Of a stretch of 64,000 nt of DNA, positions 1 to 7,976 are shown in pieces (the stretch's first letter is position 1; every line of letters begins with the position of its first letter). Source of the DNA: Planctomycetota bacterium (GTDB taxonomy: Bacteria; Planctomycetota; Phycisphaerae; SM23-33); the NCBI GenBank assembly GCA_022705325.1, contig JAKJER010000010.1:62001-126000 (forward strand), written 5' to 3'. The notes under the pieces are model-generated. The model searched no databases, had not been told where the DNA came from, and worked only from the letters and a program-made list of their open reading frames with translations. The translations under genes were made by a program, and so were the position numbers.

Positions 1-300
1 GGCCAGGTGAAGGGGCGTGAGCCCCGCGGGCGTGGCGCGGTTGGGATCGCCGCCCGCCTCCAGCAGCACCCGCAGCGGTTCGGTCCGCCCGCACAGGACG
101 GCCACGTGGACGGCGGTCGCCCCGAACTCGTTGGGCTCGTTGGCGCTCACCCCGTCGGCCAGGAGTTGGCGGACTTCCGCGGTCCGGCCCTGCTCGACGG
201 CTTGGCGCAGCCGGGTCACGGGCGACTTGGGCGCGTTCTTGCCGCACCCCGTCATCGCCAGGAGCACTGCCAACACCATATACGCACGACAGAGTCTCAT
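1..300 (-). CDS. Ankyrin-repeat lipoprotein (partial, C-terminus outside window)
   Basis: Only the first 100 codons are visible; the gene runs off the left edge. The protein opens with a lipoprotein signal peptide ending in the lipobox LAMTGC, which makes Cys19 the likely lipidated residue, so it should be membrane-anchored outside the cytoplasm. Residues 33-100 form ankyrin repeats, with a TAVHVAVLCGR segment and a second repeat ending TPLHLA. Ankyrin repeats are protein-binding scaffolds; no partner can be named. The ATG at 300-298 follows a GAGG stretch and lies about 40 bases inside a good sigma-70 promoter at 343-372. It is divergent from the DUF1080 lipoprotein gene. The family call is firm, the role unknown. 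Confidence 0.8.
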   Translation of the reverse strand, partial: MRLCRAYMVLAVLLAMTGCGKNAPKSPVTRLRQAVEQGRTAEVRQLLADGVSANEPNEFGATAVHVAVLCGRTEPLRVLLEAGGDPNRATPAGLTPLHLA

Positions 301-342
301 TGCCTGCCTCGGCATCATCGATCTGAACTTGCGCCACAAACT

Positions 343-372
343 ATTCTACACGGACACGTCCGGCGATGGCAA
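343..372 (-). promoter_or_regulatory. Sigma-70 promoter for the ankyrin lipoprotein
   Basis: On the minus strand, TTGCCA (367-372) and TAGAAT (343-348) are 18 bases apart, each matching the consensus at five of six positions. The spacer contains the near-perfect palindrome CGGACACGTCCG at 351-362, a possible operator. The site is read by eye; no start site is known. Confidence 0.5.
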
Positions 373-515
373 GGCAAGGCCGGTTCATGGAAAACCCGGA
401 TCGCCGCCGGCGTTTCGGCGAGCGGCGAAAACTGTCCGCCGCGCACGCCTGCGGGTTTCGCCCGGGCGGAAAAGTCGGTACACTGAAAGTGGTTTCCAAC
501 TTGAGGAGTATGCCC

Positions 516-1262
516 ATGGTCAATCGCACCGTCGTTTCCCGTTTCGCGTCCACGCTGCTGCCGGTGTTGACCCTGCCGCTGCTGGCCCTGACCCTGGCCT
601 CCTGCGACCAGGGCAAAGAGAAGAGCACACCGAGCCCGGCGACCCAGCCGGCTGCCACCCAGCCGGTCGCCAAGACACCCGCAACGCATTCGGCAACCGA
701 ACGCCTGGCCGACGGATGGGAGGCGCTGTTTGACGGGCGGACACTGACCGGCTGGAAGGTTCCCAAGTTCGGAGGCGAGGGCAAGGTGCACGCCAAGGAC
801 GGCTGCCTTCACCTGGAGATGGGCGAGATGTGCACCGGGGCGACCTACACCGGCGTCGTGCCGCGCGAGGACTACGAGGTGTACATCGAGTTCATGCGGG
901 CCGACGGTACCGACTTCCCCTGTGCGCTGACCTTCCCGGTGGGCAAGGACCCGCTGACGTTCGTGATCGGCGGCTGGGGCGGCTCGATCATCGGCGTTTC
1001 GTGTATCGACGGGTACGACGCCAGCGACAACCCGTTCTCCAAGTTCAGCGAGTTGAAGGACAAGAAGTGGTACAAGGTCCTGGTCCGCGTGACCAAGGAG
1101 AAGGTGGAGTGCTACCTGGACGACGAGCGCATGATCGACATCCCGCGGGCCGAGCACAAGTTCTCCATCCGCCCGGAGGTCGAGGAGTGCGTCCCGCTGG
1201 GCATCGCCACGTGGCGAACCTACGGCGTGATCCGCAATATCCGCCTGCGGACGCTCGAGTGA
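516..1262 (+). CDS. DUF1080 lipoprotein (3-keto-disaccharide hydrolase family)
   Basis: A 248-residue exported protein. The signal peptide ends in LTLASC, giving lipidated Cys30, followed by a Thr/Pro/Ala-rich linker to about residue 60. The rest is a DUF1080 (PF06439) beta-sandwich domain recognised by the LFDGRTLTGW motif near its start. Members of this family act on 3-keto-glycosides made by sugar C3 dehydrogenases; the substrate here is unknown. Two ATGs are possible: 510 lies 1 base from the GAGGAG at 503-508, while 516 has 7-base spacing and is preferred. A second DUF1080 gene is at 61540, and a Tat-exported Gfo/Idh oxidoreductase at 9373 could supply keto-sugars. Confidence 0.85.
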   Translation: MVNRTVVSRFASTLLPVLTLPLLALTLASCDQGKEKSTPSPATQPAATQPVAKTPATHSATERLADGWEALFDGRTLTGWKVPKFGGEGKVHAKDGCLHLEMGEMCTGATYTGVVPREDYEVYIEFMRADGTDFPCALTFPVGKDPLTFVIGGWGGSIIGVSCIDGYDASDNPFSKFSELKDKKWYKVLVRVTKEKVECYLDDERMIDIPRAEHKFSIRPEVEECVPLGIATWRTYGVIRNIRLRTLE

Positions 1263-1270
1263 AAACGGTA

Positions 1271-1291
1271 CGACAGGCGTCTCGCTTGTCG
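1271..1291. terminator. Hairpin after the DUF1080 gene
   Basis: CGACAGGCG and CGCTTGTCG pair over 9 bp (one G-U) around a TCT loop, 9 bases past the stop codon. There is no T-run, so it may be an RNA 3'-end or repeat hairpin rather than a classic terminator. A heptad repeat follows directly. Confidence 0.45.
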
Positions 1292-1296
1292 GTAGA

Positions 1297-1331
1297 GAAT
1301 CGACCTTTAACCGTTGACCGTTGGGTATTGA
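1297..1331. repeat. Degenerate 7-nt tandem repeat, locus 1
   Basis: The units GAATCGA, CCTTTAA, CCGTTGA, CCGTTGG and GTATTGA keep a 7-base phase; the middle three are clearly related. It lies between the DUF1080 and PLD-like genes and is the weakest of eleven period-7 or period-9 loci in the window. Confidence 0.4.
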
Positions 1332-1350
1332 AGAGGGGTTGGTTCGCAAC

Positions 1351-1896
1351 TTGATCCGGCTCATTCTCAACGCGGACCACTTGGCCGGGGCGCTGGGCGA
1401 GGCCCTGCGGGCGTGCCGGCACCGGTTGTTCATCGCCACCGCCGACGTCAAGGACCTGCACATGGGCGGGCTGATGCCGGGCGGTCGGGCGGCGCCCCAG
1501 GGAACGAGCATCCTGGAGGTCTTCGAGCAGCTCAGTCGAAACGGCATCGAGACCCGCCTGCTGCACAGCGGCGTGCCCAGCGGGGCGCTTCTGGGCGAGT
1601 TGAAGGAGCGAGGCCGGCCCGCCCTGCTGCACATGCGCCGCTGCGTGCGGCTGCACGCCAAGGCGGTAGTGGCCGACGGGCGGTGGATGTACCTGGGCTC
1701 GGCCAACCTCACCGGCGCGGGCCTGGGGGCCAAATCGCCCAGACGCCGAAACTTCGAGGCGGGCATCTGGACCGACGAGTTGAGTCTCATCGACCCCGTG
1801 CTGGACATGCTGGACAACGTCTGGTCCGGCAACGAGTGCACCACATGCGGCCGCAAGGACTACTGTCCTGTGCCGCTGGAAGAACCGCGATTGTGA
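1351..1896 (+). CDS. Phospholipase D-like domain protein
   Basis: About 181 residues with one HKD-type phospholipase D/nuclease motif: RLHAKAVVADG followed by GSANLT. The family hydrolyses or transfers phosphodiester bonds, and single-motif members usually work as dimers. No signal peptide is visible, so a cytoplasmic role is likely. The tail carries a Cys cluster, CTTCGRKDYC, that could bind metal. No ATG is usable. The TTG at 1351 is preferred because the only Shine-Dalgarno-like GAGGGG (1333-1338) precedes it and a heptad repeat covers the alternative TTG at 1321. The start is therefore uncertain; the family is fairly clear. DNA repair or defence are both conceivable. Confidence 0.65.
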   Translation: MIRLILNADHLAGALGEALRACRHRLFIATADVKDLHMGGLMPGGRAAPQGTSILEVFEQLSRNGIETRLLHSGVPSGALLGELKERGRPALLHMRRCVRLHAKAVVADGRWMYLGSANLTGAGLGAKSPRRRNFEAGIWTDELSLIDPVLDMLDNVWSGNECTTCGRKDYCPVPLEEPRL

Positions 1897-1940
1897 GAAC
1901 CAGCCGGCCACCCACAACCGGCCTGGCGCAGGAGACGGCC

Positions 1941-3461
1941 ATGAATCGTCGCACGTTTCTGGGTAGTGCAGGCCTGGCGGCGCTGCCGCTGTCGAGTCTG
2001 CGGGCGCTGGCGGCCGACCCGCCGGCGTCCCAGCCGGCCGACGCGAACTGGCAAGAGGCGAGCGGACTGAAGCAGGTCGCCGCGCTGAAGATCAGAAGCG
2101 CCAAGGAGATTGCCTCGTCGCGGGTCGGCGTGGGCATGGAGTGCCTGGATCGCCGGATGTACCTCCCCGAGAAGACCTACGCTCACCTGGCCGCCCTGGG
2201 CGCCAAGTGGGCCCGCCTGCAGACGGGCTGGTCGCGATGCGAGACGAAGGAGGGCGTGTACGACTTCGCCTGGCTGGACGAGGTGGTCGACGCCGTCATC
2301 GCCGCCGGCGTGCAGCCGTGGTTCAACGTGGGTTACGGCAACAAGCTGTATAGTCCGGACTCGCCCCACGAGTCGGCCGTCGGTCAGGTGCCGCTGTACG
2401 ACGGCGAGCGAGGCGTGAAGGCGTGGGAGGCCTTCCTGCGGGCCCTGGGCGAGCGATACAAGGATCGCGTCGCGCAATGGGAGATCTGGAACGAGCCCAA
2501 CATCTCCGTGTTCTGGCACCCCAAGCACAAGTCGTCGCCCGTGGAGTACGCCAAGCTGGTGGAGATCAGCGCCCGGGCCATCCGCCAGACGCATCCCAAG
2601 GCCCAGATCGCGGCGTGCATCTCCGGCATGGACCCGACCTGGATCGAGAAATGCCTCCAGGCCGGCATGGGGCCGCACATCAACCTCTTCTCCATCCACC
2701 CGTACAACCGGGAGATGATCCCGGAGATCAACTACGCCTCGACGGTCGCCCGCATCCGCTCTGTCTTGCGGCGCCTGGCGCCGCACGTGCGGCTGTGGCA
2801 GGGCGAGTGCGGCGCCCCCGCCCAGACCACCGGGCACAGCGACACGTGGATGCACCTGTGGAACATGAACCAGCGCAACCAGGCCAAGTGGGTCGTCCGG
2901 CGCATCATGCTGGACCTGTTCATGGACCTGGACCTGGCCCAGTATTTCCATCTGTGCGACCTGATGGAAGCCCCCTACCGCCAGGCCAACGGGCAGGAGC
3001 GCCCGCCGGTCATGCTCGGATTGCTGCACGGCAAGATATACACGCCCAAACTCGCGTACGCGGCCATGCAGAGCGTCGCGACGCTGCTGGACGACCAGGC
3101 GACCGCCGAACCGAACTACTACTGCGCCCTGACGCCGGCGGCCGGCCAGGCCGAGCCCCAGCAACCGAACACGATGCTCTTCCGCCGCTCGGGCCAGCCG
3201 ATGCTGGCCTACTACCAGGCCGTCAACGTCCAGGACGACGCTCCGCCCGTGACGGTGGACGTGGACTTCTCGTGCGACGGCAAGGCGGCCAGCCTGCTTC
3301 GCGAGCCGGTGCTTGTGGACCCGATCTCACAGAAGGCATTCGCGATGGAGAGCGTCGAGCGGAAAGCGGACAAGCCGTACCAGCGAGCGATCTGGCGGTT
3401 CAAGAACGTGCCCTGCCTGGACTATCCGCTGCTGATCACCGACAAGAAGGCGATCCAGTAG
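1941..3461 (+). CDS. Exported clan GH-A glycoside hydrolase (GH39/GH5-like)
   Basis: A 506-residue protein beginning MNRRTFLGSAGLAALPL, a Tat-type or closely similar signal peptide. The rest reads as a clan GH-A TIM barrel. EIWNEP (Glu185) matches the acid/base motif at the end of strand 4, and Glu289 in RLWQGECGAP is the likely nucleophile on strand 7. These retaining enzymes cleave beta-linked glycans outside the cytoplasm; GH39-like is my best guess but the subfamily and substrate are not certain. The ATG at 1941 follows a GGAG. It runs convergently, 14 bases from the sugar-binding lipoprotein gene, and fits the surrounding glycan-degradation theme. Confidence 0.75.
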   Translation: MNRRTFLGSAGLAALPLSSLRALAADPPASQPADANWQEASGLKQVAALKIRSAKEIASSRVGVGMECLDRRMYLPEKTYAHLAALGAKWARLQTGWSRCETKEGVYDFAWLDEVVDAVIAAGVQPWFNVGYGNKLYSPDSPHESAVGQVPLYDGERGVKAWEAFLRALGERYKDRVAQWEIWNEPNISVFWHPKHKSSPVEYAKLVEISARAIRQTHPKAQIAACISGMDPTWIEKCLQAGMGPHINLFSIHPYNREMIPEINYASTVARIRSVLRRLAPHVRLWQGECGAPAQTTGHSDTWMHLWNMNQRNQAKWVVRRIMLDLFMDLDLAQYFHLCDLMEAPYRQANGQERPPVMLGLLHGKIYTPKLAYAAMQSVATLLDDQATAEPNYYCALTPAAGQAEPQQPNTMLFRRSGQPMLAYYQAVNVQDDAPPVTVDVDFSCDGKAASLLREPVLVDPISQKAFAMESVERKADKPYQRAIWRFKNVPCLDYPLLITDKKAIQ

Positions 3462-3475
3462 CGCGGGCGTCTGAG

Positions 3476-4444
3476 CTACCCGCCCTGGCGCAGGCGATCC
3501 GTCTGCTTGCAGAAGGCGTCGACGTTGTGCTTGTCGACCACGAGCGTGGGGACGATGACCGGCCCGCTCGGCGCGGGCTTGCCGTCGAGGATGTCGTGCA
3601 TGAGTTGGATCGAGAGGTAGCCGAACTCGCGCGGCTGCTGAACGATGGTGGCGTAGATCTCGCCTGTGCGCACCCCTTCGAGGGTCTTGTCTTCCTCATC
3701 GAAGCAGACGGCCTGCACCTGGCCGGTCTTGCCCGCCGACCGCAGCGCGTTCAGGATGGCCGGGCCGTTGTAGCTCCACAGTCCGACCACGCCGGCCAGG
3801 TCCGGGTATTTGTCCAGGGCGTCGGCGACGTTCTTCACCGCGCGGGCACGGTCGGTGTCGTCGGTCTGGATGCCGATCAGCCGGACGTTCGATCCGTCCA
3901 GGGCGCCGCGGAGGCCGTGGATGCGGCGGCTGGCGTTGGGCGACTCGGTCTTCCCGACGAACGCCATCACCGTGCCGCCCTCCGGCAGGGCCTGCTTGAG
4001 CAGTTCGCCCGCCTGGCGTCCGGCGGCTTCGTTGTCGGTGCCGATGTAGCAGCGGCGGTTGCTTTCGGGGGCGTCGCTGTCCTGCGTGATCAGGAGGGCG
4101 TGTCGGGCCACCTCGTTGAGGATCTGGCCCTGGCGGGCATGATCGATGGGGCTGACGGCCACCCCCTGGGCGCCCAGGTGGATCATCTCCCTCAGAATGT
4201 CGTCCTGCTGCTCGACCGTCCCCTTGGCGGGCATGCGGAAGAGCAACTCGACGTCGCCCAGGTCCTGCTGGGCGGCGTGGCAGCCGGCGCGGGCGATCTC
4301 CCAGAAGTCCGACTTGTTGTTGGTGATGAAGGCGAGCTTGTATCTCTTGGCCGTCTGCTCCCGCCGACAGGAGACGCCCAGCAACGGGGACACAAGGATG
4401 CTCGCCCACAGAGCCAACCAGAGAATCCAGCCGCTTCTCTTCAT
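3476..4444 (-). CDS. Periplasmic sugar-binding lipoprotein (ABC / LacI-type fold)
   Basis: A 322-residue lipoprotein: signal peptide ending LLGVSC (Cys26), then a type 1 periplasmic binding domain of the ribose/galactose-binding class, starting KLAFITNNKSDFWE and continuing through a GTDNEAAG segment typical of that family. It would capture a sugar or related ligand for import or sensing. No permease or ATPase gene is next to it, so it may serve a distant transporter or a sensor kinase. The ATG at 4444 has GAGGG about 10 bases upstream; an in-frame ATG at 4471 has no ribosome site and would put polar residues before the signal peptide. Confidence 0.8.
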   Translation of the reverse strand: MKRSGWILWLALWASILVSPLLGVSCRREQTAKRYKLAFITNNKSDFWEIARAGCHAAQQDLGDVELLFRMPAKGTVEQQDDILREMIHLGAQGVAVSPIDHARQGQILNEVARHALLITQDSDAPESNRRCYIGTDNEAAGRQAGELLKQALPEGGTVMAFVGKTESPNASRRIHGLRGALDGSNVRLIGIQTDDTDRARAVKNVADALDKYPDLAGVVGLWSYNGPAILNALRSAGKTGQVQAVCFDEEDKTLEGVRTGEIYATIVQQPREFGYLSIQLMHDILDGKPAPSGPVIVPTLVVDKHNVDAFCKQTDRLRQGG

Positions 4445-4543
4445 CCGGTGAAAGCCCTCTTGTCCGTCCATGGCCTGCCCATTATGGCAAAGGCAGTCGG
4501 CGAAAGCCAGCGGATTGGCGACGACGGATCGTGAAATGCAGTC

Positions 4544-6784
4544 CTATTGGAGTTTCTGCAGGGCGGCCCAGACGGCCGCCGCGTCAGGCAGGGCGTACTC
4601 GGGGCGGGGATGCCGGTCGGTCCAGACCCGCAGGGCCTCGAGCTTCTCGATCTGGACGCCGCCCTCGTCGATGCTGCCGTCGGCCTTGACCAGGCCCTCG
4701 GTGGACAGGCCCAGGTGCTTGGCGAAGAACTTGTAGACGGGCTGGCGCTTGCTGGCGCCGTAGTCGTGGCCTTCGTTGGCGAAGTGGGCGTTCTCGGCCT
4801 GGTCCTCGGCGCCCAGCAGCTTGTAGACGTTGCGGACGTAGGGGAACTCGACCTCGGGCGTGAACTTGGTCCAGTCCCCGCCGCAGGAGACCAGCAGCGT
4901 CGGCCGGGGGGCGGCCAGGGCGGCGATCTCGGCGTTGTTGGTCTGGTGGACCGCGGAATGGTGGATGGGCTTGCCGCTCTCGCACCGGCAGCCCCCGTAG
5001 AAGTGGGCCGACGGCATGACCACCGGGGCCGAGACCGACACCCGCGGGTCCAGGGCGGTGACCAGGAAGGTCTGCGTCCCGCCGCCGCTGCATCCGGTCA
5101 CGCCGATCCGCTTGGGGTCCACGCCCAGGCTGAGCAGGAAATCGATCCCCCGCATCGAGTTCCACGTTTGCAGGGCCACCACGTTGGGATCGGTGTGGGG
5201 CACCTGGTTGCTGTCGCCCCAGCCGACCATGTCGTAGCTGAAGACCACCGCGCCCATCTGGGCCAGCACGCCGCAACGGTATTGCTGGTCCTTGCGGAAG
5301 CGCCCACCGCCCACCAGCGGCGCGGCGTGCCCGTGCGGGCAGAGGATGCCGACCGGCTTGCCCTGTTTGCCCAGCGGGCGGTAGAGCAGCCCGGTCGCCC
5401 AGAACCCGGGCACGCTCTCGAAGGCGGCGTTCTCGACGGTGTAGCCCTTGTACTCGCGGCGGGAGTGGATCACCGGCTTGAGTTCCATCCGCTTGGGCAG
5501 CGGGTAGAGGTCCATCCCGCGGAGGATCTGCTCACGCAGCATCGTCGCCCGGGCGTTCCACTCGTCGGCTGTCTTGTAGGTCTTGGCGAACTCCGCCAGC
5601 AGGTCCGCCCCGGCCTGCGGGTCGATCTTGTAGACCCAGTCGGCCCCGCCGGTCAGCCATCTCAGATCGAAGCGGGCCAGGACGATCTTCTCGTAGGGAC
5701 TCTTCTGCCCGGCCTCGTACAGGCACAGGGCCGTGCCGTCCTTCTCCACGCCCAGGCACGAGTAGGCCGACGGCCCCTCGTGGAGCACCTTGCTGTGGGC
5801 CCAGGTCTTGCCCTCGTCGTAGCTGACGCGGACAGTCATCCGCACGCGGGCCTTGGGGTCGGCGGGGTTGCTGAACAAAAGCCGGCTGCGGACGGAAGCT
5901 TCTTTCCACGAGTGTCGCAGCAGGCCGGCCTGGCAGATCGGTTCGGGCAGGGCTTCCTCGTGCTTCACCTCGCCCCAGGTCGCCCCGCCGTCGGCGCTGA
6001 CGCAGACGGCCCGCGTGGTCTTCTTGCGGTCGTAGTTGCGCATGTTCAGCAGGAGCTTGCCGTCGCTCAGCTCGGCCACCTGGCACTCGTTGAGCTTGTC
6101 GACCGGGCTCGAGCCGCCCAGCGCCCAGGTCTTGCCCCCGTCGTCGCTGGTGATCACGTGCGAGAAGTACTTCTTGGTGTCCTTCTCGATGTGGTCGCAG
6201 GGCACGACCAGCCGTCCGGCGTGCTTGCCGCGGGTGAGCTGGATGCCGACGCCCGGGCCGGTGGCGTACCAGGTCCAGTCGGGCTTCTTGGTCTGGGCGG
6301 TGATCTCGACGGGCTTGCTCCAGGAGACCCCGTCGTCGGCGCTGCGGGCGATCCAGACGGTCCGGGTGGACTGGCTCTTGCCCGCAATGATGGCCGGCTC
6401 GTGGTCGCTGCCGAGATTGTGGGTCAACAGCAGGTGGATCGTGCCGGTCTTGGCGTCGATGACCGGGCAGGGATTGCCGCACGTGTTGCCCTCGTCGTCC
6501 CAGACGACCTGGGTCTTCTGCCAGGTCTTGCCGCCGTCGAGGCTGCGCTTGAGCAGCAGGTCGATGTTCCCCGCGTCGCCGCGCCCGCCCTTGCGCCCCT
6601 CGCAGAAGGCCAGCACCGTGCCCTTGGGCGTGACGATGACAGCCGGGATGCGGTACGTGTGGTAGCCCTCCTGCCCGCTGACGAAGACGTCGGACTGTTC
6701 GAGATAGGATTCCCCCGCCCGGGCGGCCGGGATGATGGCCAGAACGAGCCAGGCCGACAGGATCAGAAGACGCGTGCGGTTCAT
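4544..6784 (-). CDS. Secreted sialidase fused to an alpha/beta-hydrolase esterase
   Basis: A 746-residue two-domain exported enzyme. After a signal peptide ending near ARAG (residue 24), residues 30-380 form a six-bladed sialidase propeller: YRIP at 44-47 and five Asp boxes (SLDGGKTW, SADDGVSW, SDDGGKTW, SADGGATW, SYDEGKTW). The C-terminal half is an acetyl-xylan-esterase-like alpha/beta hydrolase with nucleophile Ser566 in GCSGG, and Asp637 and His673 as likely triad partners. Sialidases (GH33) release terminal sialic acids, and O-acetyl groups block many of them, so a fused deacetylase would make sense. That coupling is inference; each domain call is strong. The ATG at 6784 follows AAAGGAACGCTC. 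Confidence 0.82.
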   Translation of the reverse strand: MNRTRLLILSAWLVLAIIPAARAGESYLEQSDVFVSGQEGYHTYRIPAVIVTPKGTVLAFCEGRKGGRGDAGNIDLLLKRSLDGGKTWQKTQVVWDDEGNTCGNPCPVIDAKTGTIHLLLTHNLGSDHEPAIIAGKSQSTRTVWIARSADDGVSWSKPVEITAQTKKPDWTWYATGPGVGIQLTRGKHAGRLVVPCDHIEKDTKKYFSHVITSDDGGKTWALGGSSPVDKLNECQVAELSDGKLLLNMRNYDRKKTTRAVCVSADGGATWGEVKHEEALPEPICQAGLLRHSWKEASVRSRLLFSNPADPKARVRMTVRVSYDEGKTWAHSKVLHEGPSAYSCLGVEKDGTALCLYEAGQKSPYEKIVLARFDLRWLTGGADWVYKIDPQAGADLLAEFAKTYKTADEWNARATMLREQILRGMDLYPLPKRMELKPVIHSRREYKGYTVENAAFESVPGFWATGLLYRPLGKQGKPVGILCPHGHAAPLVGGGRFRKDQQYRCGVLAQMGAVVFSYDMVGWGDSNQVPHTDPNVVALQTWNSMRGIDFLLSLGVDPKRIGVTGCSGGGTQTFLVTALDPRVSVSAPVVMPSAHFYGGCRCESGKPIHHSAVHQTNNAEIAALAAPRPTLLVSCGGDWTKFTPEVEFPYVRNVYKLLGAEDQAENAHFANEGHDYGASKRQPVYKFFAKHLGLSTEGLVKADGSIDEGGVQIEKLEALRVWTDRHPRPEYALPDAAAVWAALQKLQ

Positions 6785-6836
6785 GAGCGTTCCTTTCGAC
6801 AGGGTCTAGGGGGATAACGGCCAAGGCGTCGCGGGA

Positions 6837-7811
6837 TTACGGCCCGGTGCCAAGGTGCGGAGCCGACGTTGTGGTTGACACAGCGGGTGTCGCGGCCGCC
6901 CACCAGGCGATCCGGTTGACCCAGGCGTCAGCAGCGAGCGGCTGTCCGTAGATAGCCTTCAAGGCGACGGAGAGCCGATGGTCGCCGCCTACGACGCCGC
7001 CCTGCGAATTCAACACCGCCCAGGCAAGGTCGACCTCGGGCTGCTTCGCCGGTCGCTCCTCCAGGACCTTCCTGAAATGGTCCGCGAGCCCGTCTACAAG
7101 CCTCGCCGTTGCCTCAGGGTCCGGATGAGTTCGGAATATCTCGGCGTGCCTAGCCCACCACGACTGGGCGTCCAGACCGGGCGGGTACCCGTATTCCCAC
7201 AGCATCACCAGCAGCATCTCCTGGTACACGCGCGCACAGTTCTCCGGATCGCAAAGGCAAATCAGCACCTGTCGACGAGCAGGATCATCCGGCACCCGCG
7301 CCAGTACGGGCCCCAGGTGAGGCTGGCCGATCAAGGCAAACTCGACCGTCACGTCGAATCCGTCTCTCCAACTGCCAAAGCCGAAAGTATCCGTCCGGGT
7401 GGCAGCAAACCTCCACCTGGCCTCGCGGTCAGTTCCAAGCCGCCGCAGCAACCGAGTGTTGGGCCCGTCCTTGCGGTACAGAAGTACGTGCGTGTCGAAT
7501 AGGTAGAGAGAGGCCGACACTCCCTTACGCCCGGTTCCGAAATCCAGCAGGCTCGCGGTTTCCATTGGTACCAGCAGGAAGAAGTTGTGAAGGATGAAGC
7601 CCCCCCACCAGACCCAACGGCTGCATCGCCCGCGGGCCAGCACGGCCATGGCGACGAACGCCAACCCGCCGGCAAGCGCCGAGTATGTGCCCACGTTGGC
7701 GGGCCAGCCGTAATGCAGCACGCAGGTGAAGACCACGCCCACCCACGCCGCCAGACCTGCGATGGCCGGCTGCAACCGCCCGCCGCCCAACCTGCTCACT
7801 CTCCCCGACAT
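6837..7811 (-). CDS. Membrane protein of unknown function
   Basis: A 324-residue protein that I do not recognise. Residues 12-85 contain two or three hydrophobic segments, including WVGVVFTCVLHYGW and a Trp-rich WVWWGGFILHNFFLLV stretch. The remaining 240 residues are soluble, with several Trp and Cys residues and no catalytic motif I can name. It would be anchored in the inner membrane with a large C-terminal domain on one side. The ATG at 7811 is the most plausible start; no strong ribosome site precedes it. It is divergent from the PHP lipoprotein gene and 52 bases upstream of the sialidase-esterase gene on the same strand, so the two could share a transcript. Confidence 0.6.
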   Translation of the reverse strand: MSGRVSRLGGGRLQPAIAGLAAWVGVVFTCVLHYGWPANVGTYSALAGGLAFVAMAVLARGRCSRWVWWGGFILHNFFLLVPMETASLLDFGTGRKGVSASLYLFDTHVLLYRKDGPNTRLLRRLGTDREARWRFAATRTDTFGFGSWRDGFDVTVEFALIGQPHLGPVLARVPDDPARRQVLICLCDPENCARVYQEMLLVMLWEYGYPPGLDAQSWWARHAEIFRTHPDPEATARLVDGLADHFRKVLEERPAKQPEVDLAWAVLNSQGGVVGGDHRLSVALKAIYGQPLAADAWVNRIAWWAAATPAVSTTTSAPHLGTGP

Positions 7812-7976
7812 GCTGGTGAGCCTATCGAGTTGTTCCAGGCAGGTCAACGAGCCGATGGGCCCGGGCCTTGGCCCAAGACTGTATCTTCGGTGGATGCACA
7901 ACTGTACGTGACCGACGAATATCCTGTTTGCCACCCCGTTAGCCCCTGCGCAGAGTCCTTCCTGTCGGAGACGATC

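Noticed and set aside
6837..7811. A permease partner for the orphan sugar-binding lipoprotein
   Set aside because: Only two or three membrane segments are near the N-terminus, with no ABC permease motif; it lies beyond the sialidase gene.
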